A stretch of DNA of 64,000 nucleotides from Merluccius polli (GCA_030340625.1 JAOPHQ010006541.1:227501-291500), one strand, 5' to 3'. Shown: positions 11,849-23,984, counted from the first letter of the stretch. Notes: a model not told the origin generated them from the letters alone. Numbers and translations: made by a program.

Positions 11849-12213
11849 CTCCCCGACCGGGAAGGGAGCCATCAGCCTCCCCAGCCTCAATTTGGCGTTG
11901 GGTGTGTTGTGTGTTGTTGATAGCTGGTTTAAGCAACCTCACCTGGCCTGAGTCAGACTGATTAGACTCTGGCTGGATGTAGTGCATGAACAATCAAGGC
12001 ACCCAGGATGAACTAGCTTTCACCACACACTCGGGGTCTGTCATGACAGTGTTTCACATCTGATCTGGTTTGTACCATCTTGAGCATCTCGCCAGTAAAC
12101 TGATGTATTCAACAACGACCTGTGTCCTGTGTTTGTGTGTGTGTTCTCTGCATTCAATGTTCTGAGCTTGAAATCTGTCCATGTGGGTTAACACATGTAG
12201 GCCATGCTCTGCC

Positions 12214-15190
12214 TCAGAACAGCTGTATTCTGTGTTTTTTGTGCTGGCTACTAAATGGTTGAATAAACTCGTCCATATCCAGGGACTTGGCTCTCTGTGA
12301 CTCTCCCAGAGCACTCCCAGGTCACTCAGTCGCTCGTCAGTCACGGTTGTTTCGGTGATTCATGATCAATTTCAGGGTGAAAAAACTCTGTTCACAAGCA
12401 GCATTGCTTACTGGTATTGCAATAGCAATTTTGCACAACTGCAAAAGTTAATGAATCACCTCTTTGAAAGGCTCCAGAAACACAGTGACGTCTAATATGC
12501 TGGTCAGGCTTTGCATTCATCCTTTCCTTTTCCTCTCCAAAATCCTTTTGGCTTGGTGCAGCTTGTGCCTAAGGTCATCTAAGTTTGACTCATAGATCTC
12601 TGCGAACAAAAAGGGGTGTCTCTTCTAAAAAGCTGTTCTGTTGGGATGGAGTTCTTGAACGCCTCTCATTATGTTATGTTGCAGTTCTTTCTGAAACCAT
12701 CCTTGTCATCTGGGTCACTCCTACGCTCGCCAACAGTAGATGTGACTACAGATCCCTCTAGTCTAGAGCTGGTCTTCCGTTGACTTTTTTTCACCCTTTC
12801 AATGCTGATATTGCATTTTTGAGCTGTGTCTAAGACCTTTTTTTACATAGCTCATCAAAAAAGGATTCCCCTCTGTAATTCTGAAGAGAGTGCTTCAATA
12901 AGTGTGTCAAATCTCGCTTGGTCTAGTGACGGTGACAGAAGCACATCAGATAGAAGCTTGTTGTCACCCAGCAGTTGGAATATTGCTAGAAGCCCAATGA
13001 AATGTAAGTCAATTTGCGCAAGTTGGCCCTGTGCCTCCACAGACCTGTCCCCACTAGGGCTGCCCCCTAATAGTCGAATAGTCAGCTTAGTCGATCGACG
13101 GAGGCTTAGTCGAATACGTTTTCATTAGTTGAGCAAAAAGTAAAACATAAAAATAACAAGGCATGAGCATCGCAAACTGAATACATCTGTGGTCGCAACA
13201 AGCCCTGATTTAACTCATCGCTGCAGAAATATTGACCAATACACCTGGGCAGGTAGACACCTGGGCAGGTAGACACCGCTAGAGATGCAGGACTAATACC
13301 GGTGATCGCGGCTTTAGTTCCCCGTGTCTGATCACTGTAATTCGGAGTGTGAATATCTGTTGAATATCTAATATCTTTCTAACTTTAAAAAACACTTTTG
13401 TATTTTTTCCCTCATAACTACGTCCATGAAGGTGAACTCTCCCGGACTCCGCTATGAACCGCTCCGTCGAAGGAGCCGCACATCCACACGCACCGGACAC
13501 CAAAATACAAACATGTTTTCCATTTGCTTGCTTTTAAATAAAGTTGTGTGCAGTTATACGGTTAAATACGATTATTAAAAGTGTTCAATGTCTCTTTCCT
13601 GGTTGAACAACCAGGAAACCGGCAACCTTCAGAACCGCTTGGTGCTTGTGTGCTTGTGAAAAATGTATTTTAAAGGCTGATTATTACGGTGTTGTATTAT
13701 CTGTAAAGTAGCACAAGGTTGACAGTGTTTCTGTTATAACCCTCTCGCCCTGGAACTCAAAACACTTTTGATGCCCCAAAAAATAAATCGAAATAATTAC
13801 GTTAAAAGTGCAACGATTAGTCGACCATCAGCTTGAAATGGCAACAAAGAGTCGACTAAGAAAATCTTTAGTCGGGGGCAGCCCTAGTCCCCACTACTCT
13901 TATCAGCAATATCCTCAAGGACACACATCAATGCAGGTAGCCTGTCCAACATATTACGGCAGGAAAAAGTGCCTGCATGCCCATCTTGTGTTGCTAAGCT
14001 TCTGAAGCTCTCTAGGCTGACCTCCATACATTTCTCGCTGAACGTCTAGCCATTTGTGGTGAATGTATGAGCCCTGTAGCTTCTGTAGTAAAGAAAATAA
14101 ACATGTCGCCTCAGGTACTGACTTGAAAGTATCAACTAGAACTAAGTTCAGGCAATGTGTGTTGCAGTGCACATAGAATACATGTTTTGCCACTACCTTT
14201 ATGTGTGCAGAAACAGCTGCATGTTTTCCACTCATTATGGCCGTTCCGTCATTACCCTGGGTTACAAGATTGGTTTTGTACTCCAGCCCATATCTCTTGA
14301 GACAATTAATGATCTTCTCTGTTAGGCTTCCAGCGTCTAAACTATGAGCTTTTTGAAAATATAAAAAACTCTAATGTACTGCCCCCTTATAATATCTCAG
14401 TGAAATTTGTTATTTTTTTGAATGTCCTTAGTTTCATCAGCTAGAACCCCGAATGCCTCACTTTCTTTGACCTCTTGGATGATATTATGCCGAACCATCA
14501 CCAAGGATTTCTTCTGCTATTTGTTCCAATATGGCCAGAAAGTTCACCCTACTCTCTGACTTCTCTGACTCACGATGGCTTCTTTGGGGAATATGTTGTG
14601 TAGCAGTAAGCAGGAGCCACAGCTTTTATATAGTCCAGATTATCTTTCACTACTGATACTCTTTATCCATTGATTACATCAGAGACGTGTTACTCTTAGC
14701 TCCCTTTTTGTATTCAGGCCATGCCAACATGGCACAGCCTTGGTGCTCTAATGTGGAATGTATTGCTAACCCAGAACGGCAGAGGGGAGTGAAAAAAAAA
14801 TACAATGACTTGAATGACATGAATATTCAATCCATGGATATTCTCTATACTGTGTAGAATTAAATGCCCTCCTCTTGTCACCTTGTCCTTGCTGTGTTCT
14901 AGGAAACATCTTCAAGTTAGGCTGCACGTGACCCACTGCTCTAGATTGTGAAATATCAAAAAATATAAATACACTAAAGATAGTGTTCATAGCGAAATGG
15001 TCTAAAACACTGGAAGATGACATTTGTCAATATTCCTCTGATCCAGATTGGACTGGGCGGTGTTCTCTGTCACTGTCATCCTTGGATTCTGAACCACTTC
15101 TGCTGCGAAGCCTTCTCTGAGACTGGTCCTCTTCTCCCTCAGAGGTTTAGTAGGAACTTTCATTACTGGGTATATCTAAAACATGAATCA
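12214..15190 (-). pseudogene. hAT transposase relic (ZMYM1-like, TTF finger)
   Basis: A dead hAT transposase read right to left. A TTF-type zinc-finger region lies near 14800-14950 (NLKMFPRTQQG, then REYPWIEYSCH). The DUF4371 core follows near 14400-14520 (EVKESEAFGVLADETKD). Next come MSGKH...VYVHCNTHCLNLVLVD (about 14130-14235) and NTRWACR (about 13970). After an inserted element the frame resumes with AQIDLHFIGLLAIF and LGDNKLLSDVL (12900-13030). The C-terminal dimerisation block shows PVSNAACEQSF (about 12390-12420), MTDERLSDLGVL (12309-12344) and SLDMDEF, ending at a TGA at 12214-12216. Multiple stops and frameshifts and the 832-bp insertion at 13055-13886 show it is inactive. Domain order matches ZMYM1-like transposon-derived proteins. 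Outer element ends were not located. Confidence 0.88.
13055..13886. mobile_element. 832-bp non-autonomous hAT element
   Basis: Ends are TAGGGCTGCCCCC and its exact inverse (13 bp). The element is flanked by identical 8-bp target duplications GTCCCCAC (13047-13054 and 13887-13894), the signature length for hAT. TAGTCGA-type motifs recur near both ends (13071, 13088, 13107; 13818 and inverted at 13852) and may be transposase-binding subterminal repeats. The interior has no transposase frame, so it would depend on another element. It sits inside the ZMYM1-like relic: without the element and one duplication, the relic's reading continues across the junction. Confidence 0.92.
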
Positions 15191-16200
15191 ATTACAATGG
15201 CTAATATGTTTAACTGGTTGTGAAAAGGAAGAAAACAGGCTCATGTTTTGACTTTCACCAGTTACTGCAGGTGTAGCCCTCACTGGCCCTCTCAGGCTTG
15301 CTCTGACCTGTGCTGGCAGGTCCATGGCTGCTAGTTTGTTGGCTCTGACCTGCACTGGACTGCACTGCATCTGTCTGACTCTGACATGGTATATTCCTAA
15401 AGAAACCTTGGATATCCTTCTGTCCCCTTTTCATTCTTTATTTTTGTCCACTAAATATTTATATTAATATTAATATAATATATAATATACATAAATAATA
15501 TTACACAAAGCTACATTTGATAGCTATGGTCTGGTCTGATTAAAGGCAGAATCATTCAATTGTGAAGCCGTTTTTGGATATGCAAATAGAGTGAATACTT
15601 TTTATGACTCAGGGGCTTAATTTCTCCCACCATATCCCAAATAATGTTTTGTTCCAATACAAACGTATATATGTACCATTTTACAGCTTAAAATTCCCAA
15701 CATCATTGGATCAGATCACTAAGTTAACATTCTCAAACCCCACATTGCAGTGTTTACCACTTTATCGTAGTGTATTTAGGAAAAGTGCCTTGTGCCTTTA
15801 ATCTTTAAAACAACAGGAATAACGTAATAAAGTAATATTTTCTATTTTCTATTCATGTGGTGGTGCACCCCTGCTGAATAACACGGGAAAGCTGTGTTCG
15901 GAATCGCGTACTAATGTACTATTCATACGTCAAATTGAGTGCTTTCCAACTGCATAGTATGTGGATTTTGTGTATGTGAAAAATGCCTGGATGTATACTA
16001 GATTAGCAAGAATTTCTAAGTATGCGGCATTCTTCCAGATTTATCGAGATTCCACTTTTTCCGACCTAAAGTAATGACCCTCATGACTTATGCAGATCTG
16101 TAATACAAATATTTGTGTGTGTGTGTTATTTTCAAAAAGCGTACTCAATGATAAGAATATCATTTTCACTTCTGTCTCCAGTCCTCATCATCACCGTGAG
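15191..16200. other. non-coding stretch upstream of hAT relic
   Basis: May contain the 5' part of the ZMYM1-like element (to about 15400), then AT-rich unique sequence. No gene was recognised. Confidence 0.4.
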
Positions 16201-16208
16201 TGAAGTAA

Positions 16209-16336
16209 GGGATAATCCATGACGAGGTGTGCATGTATCGAAAAATAATGCACGACGTGGGGGCTATGAACCAGGGGTTTGCCGATGCAAAGTGCATTAT
16301 TTTTCGATACATGCACACCTCGTTGTGGATTATCCC
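16209..16336. mobile_element. foldback element, 45-bp arms
   Basis: The arms 16209-16253 and 16292-16336 are reverse complements at 43 of 45 positions, with a 38-base loop. The outer edge starts GGGATAATCC and the inner edge ends ATAATGCAC. A decayed piece of the same motif (GTGCATGTTATCAAAAAATA) lies near 17029-17048, so this belongs to a repeat family. Confidence 0.85.
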
Positions 16337-16338
16337 GC

Positions 16339-17100
16339 TTATACCATGACCACTTGCAAATCATTAAAATATAACGGTGTTGATTCATATTTTGGGGTAA
16401 TTTTGTCTCAAAAGTACAACTTTTAGCACACACTACTTTTTGTGTGCCTGTAAACAAATGGCAAATGACCAGAGAAATATATGGGTCTGACTAATGCCTA
16501 ATGTCAGTTAACATGAGATTCATATGGAATGCAGACATTAACTTATTACTCCAGTAAATAGAGACGATCTTAGTAATGACCTGGCAATGTTACCTTATTA
16601 CTCCAGTAAATAGAGACGACCTTAGTAACGACATGGCAACGTTACCTTATTACTCCAGTAAATAGAGACGATCTTAGTAACGACATGGCAACGTTACCTT
16701 ATTACTCCAGTAAATAGAGACGACCTTAGTAATGACCTGGCAACGTTGCCTTATTACTCCAGTAAATAGAGACAATCTTAGTAACGACCTGGCAAAGTTA
16801 CCTTATTACTCCAGTAAATAGAGACAATCTTAGTAATGACATGGCAACGTTACCTTATTACTCCAGTAAATAGAGACAATCTTAGTAACGACATGGCAAC
16901 GTTACCTTATTCTCCGGTAAATAGAGACGATCTTAGTAACGACATGGCAACGGGAAAGCTTTCTAAATGTAGTCCCATCCGAGTCCAGTCCATTTTTAGA
17001 CCAGTGATAAGACGATCACGTCATAGCTGTGCATGTTATCAAAAAATAATGCACACCTCTCCAGCCAATCAGATTCAAGTATTAACCCAGGCCATGGTAT
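16339..17100. mobile_element. probable MITE with TATACCATG-type ends
   Basis: TATACCATGACC near 16341 is mirrored by GGCCATGGTATA near 17090, giving roughly 11-of-12-bp inverted ends around 750 bp that contain the 52-bp array. Target duplications could not be defined and the outer boundary relative to the foldback is unclear. Confidence 0.4.
16542..16952. repeat. 52-bp tandem array, 8 units
   Basis: Units start with CTTATTACTCCAGTAAATAG at 16542, 16594, 16646, 16698, 16750, 16802 and 16854, and a slightly shortened one starts at 16906. All carry AGAGAC(G/A)A(T/C)CTTAGTAA and GGCAA. Variants such as CGAT/CAAT and AACG/AATG are shuffled among units. Confidence 0.97.
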
Positions 17101-20100
17101 ATGGCCATACTTTCTGGATAGGTAGCTAGCAATAGTTTCTGGTAAGGTAGCTACTTCAAGAAAGGGCTTAAAAAGCTATACCAGTCTGGGTGATCGGACC
17201 ATCGTAACCGTCTCTCCTGGCTGCACTAAAACATCATTACCAATATCATTTGCCAAAATGACGTTGTTTTTTCATACCAAAAAACAGAGAAGCTGTTTCA
17301 ATCATAGGCTGTATAGTTTCCAACTTGTTTGACAAATGGTAGTCCAGATTACTTATCTGAAGTCTGATAGCAGAAGAGCTCAAATTCGGGTGAACAAGGC
17401 GTTTCTCATTCTTTTGCTTCATATTTGTTTGTTGCTGGAACCAGGGAAATGTAAATACATAATTGGCTATTTCAACAAACACAAACTTGGCCAGCACTAG
17501 TACAAAGTGTCTGTAAAGGTTTCAACTCAACACTGGCCATTGTAGAAATACACTTATTAAAATCCCCTTCCTAAAGCTTCATCTACTTGTGCGAAACAGA
17601 TTCATATGTACAAATTCATATGTAAAAATGTAATGTACATAATGACTTTTTTTTTTTTTACGTTGTCCCCGTTATTCGATTTATTGTCACATTGATCACA
17701 TGTCACACCATTTCTTGCAACCTTTTTTTATATTGCTGTTTAAAGTTTTTTGAAAATTCATGTTAGTTTGCAGGAAATGGCTGTTTAAGTTTGTTTAAAA
17801 AACCAACATTTTCTCAGTGTCCACATTGGAGCGCAGACTTCCCTCCAAAAAGATGCTGTGATGGGTTGTAAAAGATTTTTCTGATTTTTTTGCTCACCCG
17901 ATCACATCCCTGAATATTACCACTGCTACAAAAAGCAATCAAGCTAGCTCCAATTGACCATTTGTAAACTACATGTGGCAGGAGATGCATTGGTGTGTAA
18001 ATACCCATCCATTAACATTGTGATGCTGATTAGTCACCAATTAGAAAAAGTAATGAATAATGGAGCGAGCTCAATATATTCATATGACGTTCAAGCTATG
18101 TTTCATTAATGTATCTGTTGTTATGAATGAATGAATGGATGGAGGAATTGATTAATGCAGGAATCAGTCAATCAATGGCACTGAACTCTCATGCAAAAGT
18201 ATTAGTAGCCTAGTACTAGTTTAACTTCAGAAGTACTAGAGAAATATTTCACAACAACTTCAGTGGTTTTGGTGTACATGTTTGTGCGCGTGTGTTTTGC
18301 TAATTGTCTAGTCTGTTTATTTTGATTACGCCTTCCTTCATTCCACTGATAGCAGCTATCTTCTGACAGAAAATAATAAGTGGAAGAGAGAGGAGGGGGG
18401 AAAGGACTACCAAGTGTTTTGAAAATGCAAATCCCCCAGCAGCTATAAACACAGATAGACGTCTTAGGAGAGGTTATCGCCTGCATGAGTCATGCATGGT
18501 CGGTGAAAATGCTATAATTTGAAAACTCTTTTGCGCTAAAGAGAACTCAATATTAGCCCTTTGCGTTTCGAACGCAACACCATGACAATTCAAAATAATA
18601 GAATAATAATAGCATTCTGTAACGCCATATTATTGATGATTGCCTTTTTGATAAGGCAGTTATTTATAGAAAATAGTGAAGCCAGTTAATTAAGTAATCA
18701 GCCAATGAAAGACAATGTAAGTTTATTTATACATCTTACATTTTAAACAATTCAAAATACAATCAATAGGGTTTGTACATTGCAATGTCAAATCACAATG
18801 ACCTGTGGCCTCCATTTTGAAGACTGGGAGCATTGGTTAAGAACTAACATTGGAGCATAATGTTAGTTATTATGTTGGTAGTCATGGTATTTTGGTCATT
18901 TTTTCGTAATTGATCGATATGATTTGTCATTATGGGGTTATTGTTTTGTTTGAAACTGCCACAGCGTTTCTCATGTGAGACCTGGCAAAACAAAGTTTTC
19001 ATGAACCTAGGTTATGGTATATTTATGTTGGTTTATTACAGTACCACAACTCTCGAGTCCTCTCAAATTATGGGTGGCTCAACTGGCAAAAAAATAATCC
19101 CATGATACATTTTGGTGTACAAGCCCTATAAAAGACAATTAGACAATATCTAGACAATTTAAAATAAATGCTAACTATACATATAGTGTAGGGTCCCTGC
19201 TCCCTGCTAAATCTCAAAAAGCTAAATCCCTAATACCAAAAGTCACTCAAGTTGAATTTAACCTTTCTTTCTTTTCTTTCCACTTTTAACCAGCCCCACA
19301 TTTAAACAATCTCTTTGGGTTTAAGCTGGGGCTTTCCACCCGGTCTCTGGATTGGTAACCCAGGGTAGCAGAACAGCAAATTAAGGTCTGTGTGCTGTGT
19401 TTGCTGGTCCTCCAAGGTAGAGGAGAGGTCTAGAGCCGAGGGAACAATCCTGGCACAGCAGAGGTGAATCGCTACCAGAGCTGTTGGTGCTAGTGGATTG
19501 CAACCAAGAGGCTGGATGAGAGGGTCTTTTTACTGCTAGAACAAACCCATCCAAGAGGAGATTGAGACATTATTGGGTTGTACATGCAATAAAACCCTTT
19601 TTTATTATAAATAAAACCCATCAGAGGCTGTTACTAATTAAATTACCACAGTAGTAGTAGTAGTAGGAGGAGTAGAAGTTGGTCCTGTCATTTCTTTGAA
19701 GCATATTTGACTCTGTAAAACAGATTTGATGATTTGAAGGTTTCAGACTTCAGAGAGGCAGAGATAATTTTGAATAGAGAAACGTCTGAGAGTATCTGGG
19801 GTGACTCATCCCAGGAGATCACAGAGGCTTTATGCTCAGTGCGTGGCAGTAGGGTGCCCCGTTGATCTGGTCTGATGGTGTGCTGGTGCAAAATCTGCTT
19901 AGGAACGGGTCATCTGGATCACCATGAAGGCTATGTTGGTTTTGAAGTCTGTTTTGATCATCTCTTTCTATTTTCCTTTGTAACTCAAACTGCAGACTTG
20001 TGAGATTCCTGTGGACCAGTGATACGTTATACAGACTGTGTTGGTTTTACTGACACTGGGTTAACGAAAAGCCAAAGCATTGGCCTTTGTGTTTTTTTTC

Positions 20101-20595
20101 TCTCCAAGTTGTGTTAAGGATGTGAAGCACAGTGTATTTCTCTGCGACAAACGTTTCATGTTGAAGAAAAAGGACATGTTTTAATTAATGTTTGCAGTAA
20201 TTATAGGAGATATGGTTTATTGACAACACTGAAGTGAGCACTTCAAGCCAAGACAGCTCAATACAAAGACTAATCTATTTTCTGTCAAGATTTTTTGTAA
20301 GGAAAGTTACTTGCAGACACTGCATCATCTGAAAATGTGGAGATGGTAATGTTATTTCCCCTGTGAAAGATAGGGTACAGAGTATAGAGATATTTAGAAA
20401 AGGCAAGTCTTTCTGACACTTTGAGTTGGAGCTGAACTATTGCTGATATAACAACATTAAAGGCAGTCAAATGTTGTTGTCATCTAAATACACGCGGACA
20501 TGTTTTCCCTTCTTAAGGGCTGGACGTGACCGGTGTAGGGAGACAGTCGGAGGAGAGCATCTGGCCTCTGCTCTCGCCCTTGCTCCCCAGCGCAA
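17101..20595. other. unique AT-rich stretch
   Basis: No gene, RNA or clear transposon recognised. Contains only small simple runs, such as poly(T) near 17648 and GAAT repeats near 18126. Confidence 0.5.
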
Positions 20596-20666
20596 AACAC
20601 ACACACGCACACACACGCGCACGCGCGCGCGCACGCACACACACACGCACACACACACGCACACAC

Positions 20667-20719
<53 letters not shown>

Positions 20720-20765
20720 CACACACACACACAAAGGCACACACACACACAGGCACACACACACA
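20596..20765. repeat. (CA)n/(CG)n alternating purine-pyrimidine tract
   Basis: About 170 bp of CA with embedded CG blocks (near 20616-20635). Alternating CG/CA of this length is a classic left-handed (Z) DNA former. Long frames here are artefacts. Confidence 0.95.
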
Positions 20766-20963
20766 GAATGGGGCAAGTGAGTCCTGTTGCTAGGATACAG
20801 AGGAAGGCTCTTAAAAGGGAGAAGGAAGAAAACAGGGCCAACGATTCTTCCCACAAACAATCCCGTCTCTTCAGCCATTGAAAAAAAATAAAAATGAAAA
20901 AGAGTTTCGCTTTTGTTGCGATTGCTGCGAGGCAAACTACCGCGATGTCGCTCTTCTTCGCGA

Positions 20964-20995
20964 CCCCCCCCCCCCCACCACCACCACCACCACCA
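20964..20995. repeat. poly(C)13 followed by (CCA)n
   Basis: A 13-base C run leads directly into a CCA trinucleotide repeat. Confidence 0.9.
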
Positions 20996-21380
20996 TCAAG
21001 TGATCCATGTAAATTAGGGAATTAATTCATCATTCACAGGGGCCTCTGGGTTATCGACACATTGAGCCTATCAATTTTCCATTTTGCATTCTTTCACCCG
21101 AGTTATCACTGAATGCATTAAAAAAACATTAACGCGCTGCCTGAGTGCGTCGTGCAGCTTGCCTTCCTCTTCTGCAGCCAGGTGGGTGAAGTTCATGGTG
21201 GTTTGTTAGAGTGACTTTTTCTTCCCATCAATCAACAGCACTACTGACCCTAAAACCCTGCTCCGTAATTGCCTTCAGGATTAAAATGGATTGGAGGCTC
21301 CGCTGAAATCCCGCATGCATTTCCATTAGTTTTACCAACAGGAAGTCTCTCCGGCGCGGGCTGAAAGATGTAAATAAACA
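20996..21380. other. candidate conserved non-coding element
   Basis: Repeat-free sequence of balanced composition, rich in homeodomain-like TAAT and ATTA cores, with no coding frame. It looks like developmental enhancer DNA in a gene desert. This is a judgement from composition only. Confidence 0.2.
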
Positions 21381-21793
21381 CAGGGATTAGGGTTTTATTT
21401 TATACATAATTATATGAATATTCAAAACACTTTTAGTGGGCAGATTGCAGAAGTATTAAAAGTAGATATTCAGCATATTCTGTATATTGCTCAAGGCCAT
21501 GGCATGCACTTTAGGCTCCTTTTGTTTTTCTAAACATATTTTGTAGTCATAGCAGGTGATATCACAACCCCCCCTTTGTGTTGTATAGCACGAGAAGATG
21601 ATGTAATTATATTGAAGATTACATTACATTACAGCCTACTCCCCCATTATTATTACAATAAAGGTCAAACGACTCACTAGACGTGTGTGTAATATGATTA
21701 CAGTTGAGTCAATAGAAGACAGGGGTCCCTGTTGTAGGAAAAGAAAAGAAAAAGATGCAATCAAATGCATGTCGCATAGGCAGTGTGTTGTCA

Positions 21794-21795
<2 letters not shown>
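21381..21795. other. unique non-coding stretch
   Basis: Nothing recognised. Confidence 0.5.

Positions 21796-21837
<42 letters not shown>
21796..21837. repeat. (GT)n microsatellite
   Basis: About 21 uninterrupted GT units. Confidence 0.97.
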
Positions 21838-21838
<1 letters not shown>

Positions 21839-22037
21839 CACAAAGCCAATTTAACGGAAAACAGCAGCATCACCAGAGATCCTCATTTCCATATTTGAGA
21901 TACAAGACATCCTTGTAATTTCCATTTTTCAACGTGCGCCACTGTAACGGGACGCAGCAGCGCTGCCCGGGCTAGAACACGCAATTTACATGCCTGGATG
22001 AGAACACCATGCTTCGCCTTTAATGAATGGATGACAA

Positions 22038-22150
22038 CCCCCCCCCCCCCACACCAACCCCCCCCCCCCCCCCCCCCCCACGCCTAGCTGTACTGGCTTT
22101 GTATGCTTTCCCTGCCCCCCCCCCCCCCACACACACACACACACACACAC
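22038..22150. repeat. cluster of poly(C) tracts and (CA)n
   Basis: C runs of 13 (22038-22050), 22 (22058-22079) and 14 (22115-22128), the last running into CA repeats. Confidence 0.95.
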
Positions 22151-22379
22151 CACATTGTGATCTGAATGTCCAAGTGCCATGCCGGCTAGGTGAATTACCG
22201 GTAACCAGGTTTTGTGTTTGAAGTATAATTCATTGCTGTGCGTAAGTGTATGGGGGACGTATGCGTTGACGTGGCCAGGTCAGGGGTGCATAGAGGTGAA
22301 GTGTTTTTGGAGGCTGTGTTCATGTTTTGATTTGTGCTTGTGTTCATGTATGGGATCAAATCAAAGTGCATGTTTTAAC

Positions 22380-22448
22380 TCTCACTTCATTTCCATCTGC
22401 CATCTCTCTCTCGGCTCGCTTCATTCTCCGTTTTGGCACACTCTCCCC

Positions 22449-22479
<31 letters not shown>

Positions 22480-22660
22480 CGCTTTTCGACAGATCTGTCC
22501 CGCGACTTCCATTCCTTTCATAATGACATCTTTCATCTTTCTGTCTCTTTTCTCACCTCTCTAGCAGTATTTTTCTCGTTCTATCTCTCTTTCTTTCTCT
22601 CCACCACTCTCTCACATTCTTGCTACATCTCTCTCTCTCTCTCTTTTTTTAGTATCAAAG
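22380..22660. repeat. CT-rich low-complexity block
   Basis: Pyrimidine-rich sequence with a (CT)n core near 22456-22480 and another near 22630-22645. Confidence 0.8.
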
Positions 22661-23194
22661 TATCATACCTCTCTTACTCCATAGCTAGTTGCTCCTTCTT
22701 CGTCAACCAGTGCACTTGACCCTTCTGGTTCTCTCTTCCCTACCTCACCTCTGACCCCCCAATTCATATTAAACAGAGGGCCGGCTAACACACACAAAAA
22801 AGACCACAGAATAACACAGACAATCCTTGCTCGCCTGTGCTGCAGCAAAGCAAACAGCAAAGTGCATTCGCCACCGCTTGGCAGCCAAATGTTCCACTTT
22901 ATAACCCAAAGCAGCCAATTCTCTCTCCCACTCGATCCCTCTCCTCCTCCACTCCCTCTCACACCCTCACATATCTGTAAAGACATTCTGCGTTCTTGAG
23001 AGAAAGGCCTCTCCGCTTATCTTCATATTGTAGTCCTGAAGATGTCCGCAGTGGTTGAATGCACAGGCGGAAAAACAAAAAAGAGCTTTATTTTCATCCT
23101 GTTAGGGATGCAACTTCCATAGCCACAAAAGAAGTTTTAGCAACCGACGACGCCTACGCAGAGGTCTCGGCATCAGCACAGAGCCCACCCACCC
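22661..23194. other. unique non-coding stretch
   Basis: Nothing recognised. Confidence 0.4.
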
Positions 23195-23345
23195 ACCCGA
23201 CCACGGACCTGTTCTCCCCCTGCCCTCTGGGTGGCGCTGGAGGAGCCTCAGAGCCCGTACCAAACCAAACCAGGCTCAGAAACAGCTTCTTCCCCCGAGG
23301 TGTTATCTATCTGAACCTGGCTTCCCCCCCTGAACTGCACTAATG
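23195..23345 (+). mobile_element. LINE 3' coding fragment
   Basis: One frame reads LPSGWRWRSLRAR and a neighbouring frame RLRNSFFPRGV. Both match the C-terminal end typical of fish non-LTR retrotransposon ORF2 (LPSG-R-RS-RAR then NSFFPRA-LLN). A frameshift lies between them and the 5' part is missing, as expected for a truncated dead copy. The clade is not assignable from so short a piece. Confidence 0.55.
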
Positions 23346-23728
23346 ACTCTCTATTGCACCACCGCCATGTGTCGGTTGCACCAATGCCATTCGCACAGCT
23401 CTTTTAAAAATATATATACATATATATTATTGTTGTGTTTATTATATGCCATGTATGTCCCCCTCATTAAATATATTATGTTTGTTAAGGGCAAATAATA
23501 TGTTTGTTTCCCCCTCACAAGCTCACTCCACTTTCCTTTGAATTCAGTGTCCTTCTGTTTTACTGAAGTCAGAATATGCTTACAGGTGCTTCTTCAAGCA
23601 GCTGGACCACTTGAAGAAGCCAATCAACTCCAAGTATTGTTTCCAAAAAGCTGTTGGTGGGAGCATTGTTTAGAAGAGCAAAGTGGCAGACTTCCAAAAA
23701 ACTTGTTAGTTGTAAGTAATTGTAGTAT
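23346..23728. other. non-coding stretch, possible LINE 3' UTR at left
   Basis: TATA-type dinucleotides near 23410-23430. Otherwise nothing recognised. Confidence 0.4.
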
Positions 23729-23797
23729 TGTGTGTGTGTGTGTGTGTGTGCATGTTTGTGCATGTGTGTGTGTATGTGTGTGTGTGTGTGTGTGTGA
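23729..23797. repeat. (GT)n microsatellite with interruptions
   Basis: Three GT runs separated by CATG/TATG interruptions. Confidence 0.95.
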
Positions 23798-23960
23798 GAG
23801 TACATGAGTGTGCATTTGTGTCTGCCTGATTACCAAACTCATTTCCAATAACCTTCTGTCCTTATTATAACATTGCATAAAGCAGGTGAAAATGGTTTAG
23901 ACGGGGGAAAAAAAATCTTAAAAGGACCATCTGATTATTTCAATTTAGTCTAGTCCTGTT

Positions 23961-23984
23961 GGGGGGGGGGGGGGGGGGGGGGGG
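23961..23984. repeat. poly(G) tract, 24 nt
   Basis: Uninterrupted run of 24 G, expected to be strongly quadruplex-forming. Confidence 0.95.

Larger units (their letters stand above)
11521..12130 (+). mobile_element. direct repeats with PBS-like motif (LTR/TRIM-like remnant)
   Basis: Two diverged direct copies of about 230-245 bp (about 11521-11766 and 11900-12130) share GCTGGT, GACTGATTAGACTCTGG, TAGTGCATGAAC, TTTGTACCATCTTG and GTATTCAACAAC in order. The first has an AATAAA at 11729-11734; the second has AGTAAA at the same place. Between them, at 11832, lies TGGCGCCCAATG, which resembles the retroelement primer-binding site for tRNA-Lys. LTR, PBS, short interior, LTR is the layout of a terminal-repeat retrotransposon in miniature. 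Against this, a convincing polypurine tract is missing and the repeat ends are fuzzy. A simple old duplication is the alternative. Confidence 0.45.

Noticed and set aside
16542..16952. CRISPR-like array
   Set aside because: Head-to-tail 52-bp units with no unique spacers in a vertebrate genome; an ordinary minisatellite.
20467..20935. Several long frames rich in Cys/Val or His/Thr
   Set aside because: They are translations of the CA/CG repeat in different frames; no non-repetitive coding part or splice context.
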